This document shows, piece by piece, positions 61,011-64,000 of a stretch of DNA of 64,000 nucleotides (position 1 is the stretch's first letter; each line of letters begins with the position of its first letter). Under the pieces are notes generated by a model. The model was given only the letters and a program-made list of their open reading frames with translations, was not told the DNA's origin and did not search any database. The stretch covers positions 53,501 to 117,500 of the forward strand of contig JBDLRN010000066.1 of the NCBI GenBank assembly GCA_039800005.1, written 5' to 3'. The position numbers were made by a program, and so were the translations under genes. This stretch comes from Casp-actino8 sp039800005 (lineage in GTDB: Bacteria; Actinomycetota; Acidimicrobiia; Acidimicrobiales; Ilumatobacteraceae).

Positions 61011-61724
61011 GTGACGACCGAGCGCCCGGCCTGGGACACCGAAGAACTCCCGACCGGCGATGCCAAGGTCACTGCGGTGCGTGGGATGTTCGACGCCATC
61101 GCCCCGCGCTACGACCTGGTCAATCGGATCATGACCTTCCGGCTCGACGTCCGGTGGCGTCGACGAGCCGTGCGCGAACTGGCCCTCGATCCCGACAGTC
61201 GCGTGATCGACTTGGCGAGCGGAACCGGAGACCTGTGCATCGACCTGCGCCGAGCCGGCCTGCATCCTCTGTCGTTCGATCTGAGTTTCGGCATGTTGGC
61301 CGCCGATCGATCGTCGGCGCCTCGCACCCAGGCCGACGTGTTGCGCCTGCCGCTCGGTGACGCGTCCGTCGACGGCGCGACGTGTGGATTCGCTCTGCGC
61401 AATCTGGTCGATCTGCCGAGTTTCTTCCACGAGTTGAGCCGAGTCGTCCGACCCGGTGGTCGTATCGCTCTTCTCGACGTCGGCGTTCCGCGAAACCGAC
61501 TGATTCGCTCCGGCCATGCCCTGTACTTCGGACGCATCGTGCCCCGTATCGGCGGTCTGCTCTCCGATCCGGCCGCCTATCGCTATCTCCCCAAGAGCGT
61601 GGCCTACCTCCCCGAACCGCCGGTGTTGCTCGACTCGTTGCGGCGGGCCGGTTTCTCCGATGCGCGCCACCGAACGTTCTCCGGCGGTATCACCCAACTC
61701 CTGGTCGCCACTCGCGATCGATGA
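61011..61724 (+). CDS. menG: Demethylmenaquinone methyltransferase
   Basis: 237 aa UbiE/MenG-type enzyme adding the last methyl group of menaquinone. VRGMFDAIAPRYDLVNRIMTF is the family N-terminus, VIDLASGTGDL the SAM motif, FALRNLVDLPSFFHELSRVV and the C-terminal SGGITQLLVATR are typical. GTG start, TAACCT (60999-61004) 6 nt upstream. The stop overlaps menF (ATGA). Menaquinone is the expected respiratory quinone. Confidence 0.93.
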   Translation: MTTERPAWDTEELPTGDAKVTAVRGMFDAIAPRYDLVNRIMTFRLDVRWRRRAVRELALDPDSRVIDLASGTGDLCIDLRRAGLHPLSFDLSFGMLAADRSSAPRTQADVLRLPLGDASVDGATCGFALRNLVDLPSFFHELSRVVRPGGRIALLDVGVPRNRLIRSGHALYFGRIVPRIGGLLSDPAAYRYLPKSVAYLPEPPVLLDSLRRAGFSDARHRTFSGGITQLLVATRDR

Positions 61725-62905
61725 TGCGTGCCACGACCCGGCGACTCCAGGGCGACATCGACCTCGACGACGTCGCCCGCGGTGACGGGTATCTGTTCGT
61801 CAGAAGCGGTGTGGGTGTGGCCGGACGGGGCTGCGCGGTCCGAGTGGCACCGGCTGACGCATTGGACTTTCTGCGGTCGATCGAGCACGACGACGAATCC
61901 GACGGCCGGTCCGGCCCGGTCGCGCTCGGTGCCCTGCCCTTTCTCGACTCCGATCCCGCCGAGCTGATCGTGCCCGAACTGCTGGTGCGACGCGACGAGC
62001 ACGGCGACACGTGGGTCACCACGATCGACGACCGCGCCACCGACGACATCCGCACCGATCTACGACCTCGACCCACCGCCGGTCGGTTCACCATCTCGTC
62101 ACTCACTCCGGTCGACACGCATCGCCGGGCGGTCCTGGCCGCTCGCGACGCAGTACATCGCGGCGAGCTCGTGAAGGCGGTCATCGCTCGGCAGATCCTC
62201 GTGGAGTCCGATCACGACATCGATGTCCACGCCGTGCTGCTGCGGCTGCGCGCCTCGTTCGGCGCCAGTCATCGATACTCGATCGAAGGTCTCATCGGTG
62301 CGTCACCCGAACTTCTGGTGTCGGTGGCGGGCGACGTCGTTCGGTCGCATCCGTTGGCCGGCACCACACCGCGTACCGGAGATCCGACCACCGATGCCGA
62401 GTTGGCACGCGCCCTGATCGCCAGCACCAAGGACCAGATCGAGCATCGCGTCGTCATCGACGTGGTTCACGACACTCTGTTACCCGACTGCAGTTATCTC
62501 GACTGGGAACCCGAGCCGTCGGTCATTCCGGTGGCCAACGTTCAGCACCTCGGCACCCTGGTCGAGGGGCGCCTCAGCGAACCTCGACCGGATTCGCTCA
62601 CCTTGGCCCGTCGACTCTGCCCGACACCGGCCCTCGGCGGCCATCCGCGGGCCGAGGCCTTGAATCTGATCACCGCCGTCGAAGGATTCGACCGGGGCCG
62701 GTACGGAGGGACCGTCGGTTGGATCGACGCATCGGGGGACGGCGTCTGGGCGGTCACCATTCGCTGCGCCGAGGTCGCACCCGACCGTCGCAGCGCGCGC
62801 CTCGTGGCCGGAGGAGGAATCGTGGCCGACTCCGATCACGATGCCGAACTCGCCGAGACCCAGGCCAAGTTCCAGGCCATGTTGTCGGCCATCATCCGAC
62901 CCTGA
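61721..62905 (+). CDS. menF: Isochorismate synthase
   Basis: 394 aa chorismate-utilising enzyme, first step towards menaquinone. ELVKAVIARQI carries the conserved Lys, followed by ASPELLVSVAGDVVRSHPLAGTTPR, a Glu-rich helix KDQIEHRVVIDVV, PTPALGGHPR and GRYGGTVGWIDASGDG (family C-terminal motifs). The N-terminal 130 residues are poorly conserved, as usual. Start overlaps menG; ATG 61724 is an alternative. Confidence 0.93.
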   Translation: MMRATTRRLQGDIDLDDVARGDGYLFVRSGVGVAGRGCAVRVAPADALDFLRSIEHDDESDGRSGPVALGALPFLDSDPAELIVPELLVRRDEHGDTWVTTIDDRATDDIRTDLRPRPTAGRFTISSLTPVDTHRRAVLAARDAVHRGELVKAVIARQILVESDHDIDVHAVLLRLRASFGASHRYSIEGLIGASPELLVSVAGDVVRSHPLAGTTPRTGDPTTDAELARALIASTKDQIEHRVVIDVVHDTLLPDCSYLDWEPEPSVIPVANVQHLGTLVEGRLSEPRPDSLTLARRLCPTPALGGHPRAEALNLITAVEGFDRGRYGGTVGWIDASGDGVWAVTIRCAEVAPDRRSARLVAGGGIVADSDHDAELAETQAKFQAMLSAIIRP

Positions 62906-62908
62906 TCC

Positions 62909-62960
62909 CCGGTGTTCTGGTGAGGATTCTTCACCGTATGGGTGAAGATCGCGCACCAGA
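62909..62960 (+). repeat. 52-bp dispersed repeat, copy 2
   Basis: Same orientation relative to the gene it follows as copy 1: it starts 4 nt after the menF stop. Here TCTGGTG (62916-62922) and CACCAGA (62954-62960) form perfect inverted ends, and TTCACC-GTATG-GGTGAA forms a further hairpin. It fills the gap between the convergent menF and menD. Confidence 0.85.
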
Positions 62961-62983
62961 TTGGCGTACGAACGACCTCGAGA

Positions 62984-64000
62984 TCAGGGACCGACCGCGC
63001 GCCCGAGCTCCTCGGCGACGGCAGCGTGCAGTCGACGGTGACCAGCGACGTCACCGTGGCGATCGGTCCGCACGACGGTGAGCGAGGGTCCCGCAGTTGC
63101 CGCGGCCCGCCGCACCTCGTCGTGATCGTCGGCCACGAGTGTCGTCAGACCATGAGCCGAACCCAAGGCGACGAAATCGGTTCCGTGAGGCGTTCCGTAG
63201 ATCTTCTCGAACACGTCAGCATCGACGGTCGTCGCCTGCGGCAGGTGATGGAAGATGCCGCCGCCGTCGTTGTCGACGACGAGGATCCGGATGTCGAGCC
63301 CCCGCGCGGCGAGTCCGGCCAGCGACGACGAATCGTGCAACAACGCAACGTCGCCGACGACGACTCCCACCGGCCCACCACGATCGACCGCGACGCCGAT
63401 CCCGGTCGCCAGCACGCCGTCGATTCCGTTGGCTCCACGATTGGCCGCGACGAAACGATCACCGAGCACCCCCGCGAACCATTCCACGTCTCGAATCGGC
63501 ATCGAGGACGACACCACCAGCGAACCGGTCGGCGGAAGCGCCGACACGAAATCGACCACCGCGGCCACGCCCACCGACACCGGCATGGCCTCGAGACAAC
63601 GGCGCACCGCCACACGCGCCGCACTCTCGGCCGACGACCAACTCCGGAGCCACGACGAGTCGGCGACATTCGGCAACGACTCGAACAGGTCGACCACGTC
63701 GATCGGCGACGTGACGATCCTCGTCGCGACCCGATGGTCGGCGTCGTACACCCGTGCATCGCACGACACGTGGATCTGGGGCACCTCGTGGCGAACCAGC
63801 CACTGCGCGAGCGTCTTGGAGGCCGGCGGCTCACCGATCCGAACCACCAGATCGGGAACCCGAGCGTCGGCGAATTCGGGAACGCGCAACAGCGAATCGA
63901 AATGGGTGACCACGGCGTCGGATCGACGGGAACGACTCTCGGCCAACACCGGCCAACCTCGTTCCGTCGCGACGGCGACGACGTCGTCGGGAGCACCCCG
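62984..64000 (-). CDS. menD: MenD (SEPHCHC synthase), C-terminal part, cut by window edge
   Basis: 339 codons visible, open to the right edge. The middle domain reads GAPDDVVAVATERGWPVLAE, and the thiamine-diphosphate domain has GDVALLHDSS and NDGGGIFHHLP, the MenD form of the GDG...N motif. It condenses isochorismate with 2-oxoglutarate. The N-terminal third is outside the window. Convergent with menF. Confidence 0.93.
   Translation of the reverse strand, partial: RGAPDDVVAVATERGWPVLAESRSRRSDAVVTHFDSLLRVPEFADARVPDLVVRIGEPPASKTLAQWLVRHEVPQIHVSCDARVYDADHRVATRIVTSPIDVVDLFESLPNVADSSWLRSWSSAESAARVAVRRCLEAMPVSVGVAAVVDFVSALPPTGSLVVSSSMPIRDVEWFAGVLGDRFVAANRGANGIDGVLATGIGVAVDRGGPVGVVVGDVALLHDSSSLAGLAARGLDIRILVVDNDGGGIFHHLPQATTVDADVFEKIYGTPHGTDFVALGSAHGLTTLVADDHDEVRRAAATAGPSLTVVRTDRHGDVAGHRRLHAAVAEELGRAVGP

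Overview
The window is about 64 kb of GC-rich (roughly two-thirds G+C), gene-dense actinobacterial chromosome. The gene set points to the class Acidimicrobiia, close to Ilumatobacter. Evidence: an actinobacterial housekeeping core (PdtaR, single-chain GlyS, MtrAB/LpqB-like genes, four-domain S1, F420-type LLM oxidoreductases, menaquinone genes), a halohydrin-dehalogenase-like enzyme of a family known from Ilumatobacter, and CWB2-type secreted proteins. There is no phage, insertion sequence or CRISPR array. Both edges cut a gene: an alpha/beta hydrolase at the left and menD at the right.

Layout. 1-8.2 kb: catabolic or accessory genes (cupin, arylsulfatase, halohydrin dehalogenase-like SDR, acyl-CoA dehydrogenase, SDR, Rieske oxygenase, ThrH). 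8.2-16.1 kb: secreted trypsin-like protease, tRNA-Leu(GAG), secG and a complete oppABCDF peptide transporter. 16.2-29.3 kb, almost all on the minus strand: tpiA-pgk-gap, rapZ, uvrC, uvrA, uvrB, coaE. The usual yvcK-whiA pair is missing between rapZ and gap. 29.4-35.9 kb: orphan LuxR-type regulator, rpsA, a methyltransferase, polA, pdtaR, a small coiled-coil gene whose 3' end is tandemly triplicated, and an odd short tRNA. 36-40.8 kb: type II fatty-acid synthesis (fabD-fabH-fabG-acpP-fabF, convergent fabZ). 40.8-46.5 kb: bcp, fasciclin lipoprotein, trpA, trpB, trpF, trpC. 46.6-52 kb: glyS, recO, a divergent pair of cis-prenyltransferase-like genes, and dinG-type helicase. 52-55.8 kb: MtrA/MtrB/LpqB-like signalling genes and era. 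55.9-60.9 kb: acyl-CoA and F420 enzymes. 61-64 kb: menaquinone genes menG, menF, menD.

Two observations stand out. First, most genes that begin a transcription unit have a TANNNT hexamer 6-8 nt upstream of the start codon, the signature of leaderless mRNAs. The rule decides several start codons (protease, bcp, acyl-CoA synthetase). Second, the two divergent prenyltransferase genes at 48.7-50.1 kb each lack a different part of the UppS active site and together contain the full set, as in the eukaryotic DHDDS/NgBR enzyme. They may form a heteromeric bacterial undecaprenyl diphosphate synthase.

Many adjacent genes overlap by four bases (ATGA or GTGA), so translational coupling is widespread: oppC/oppD/oppF, uvrB/coaE, pdtaR/polA/methyltransferase, fabH/fabG, trpB/trpA, histidine kinase/lipoprotein, menG/menF.
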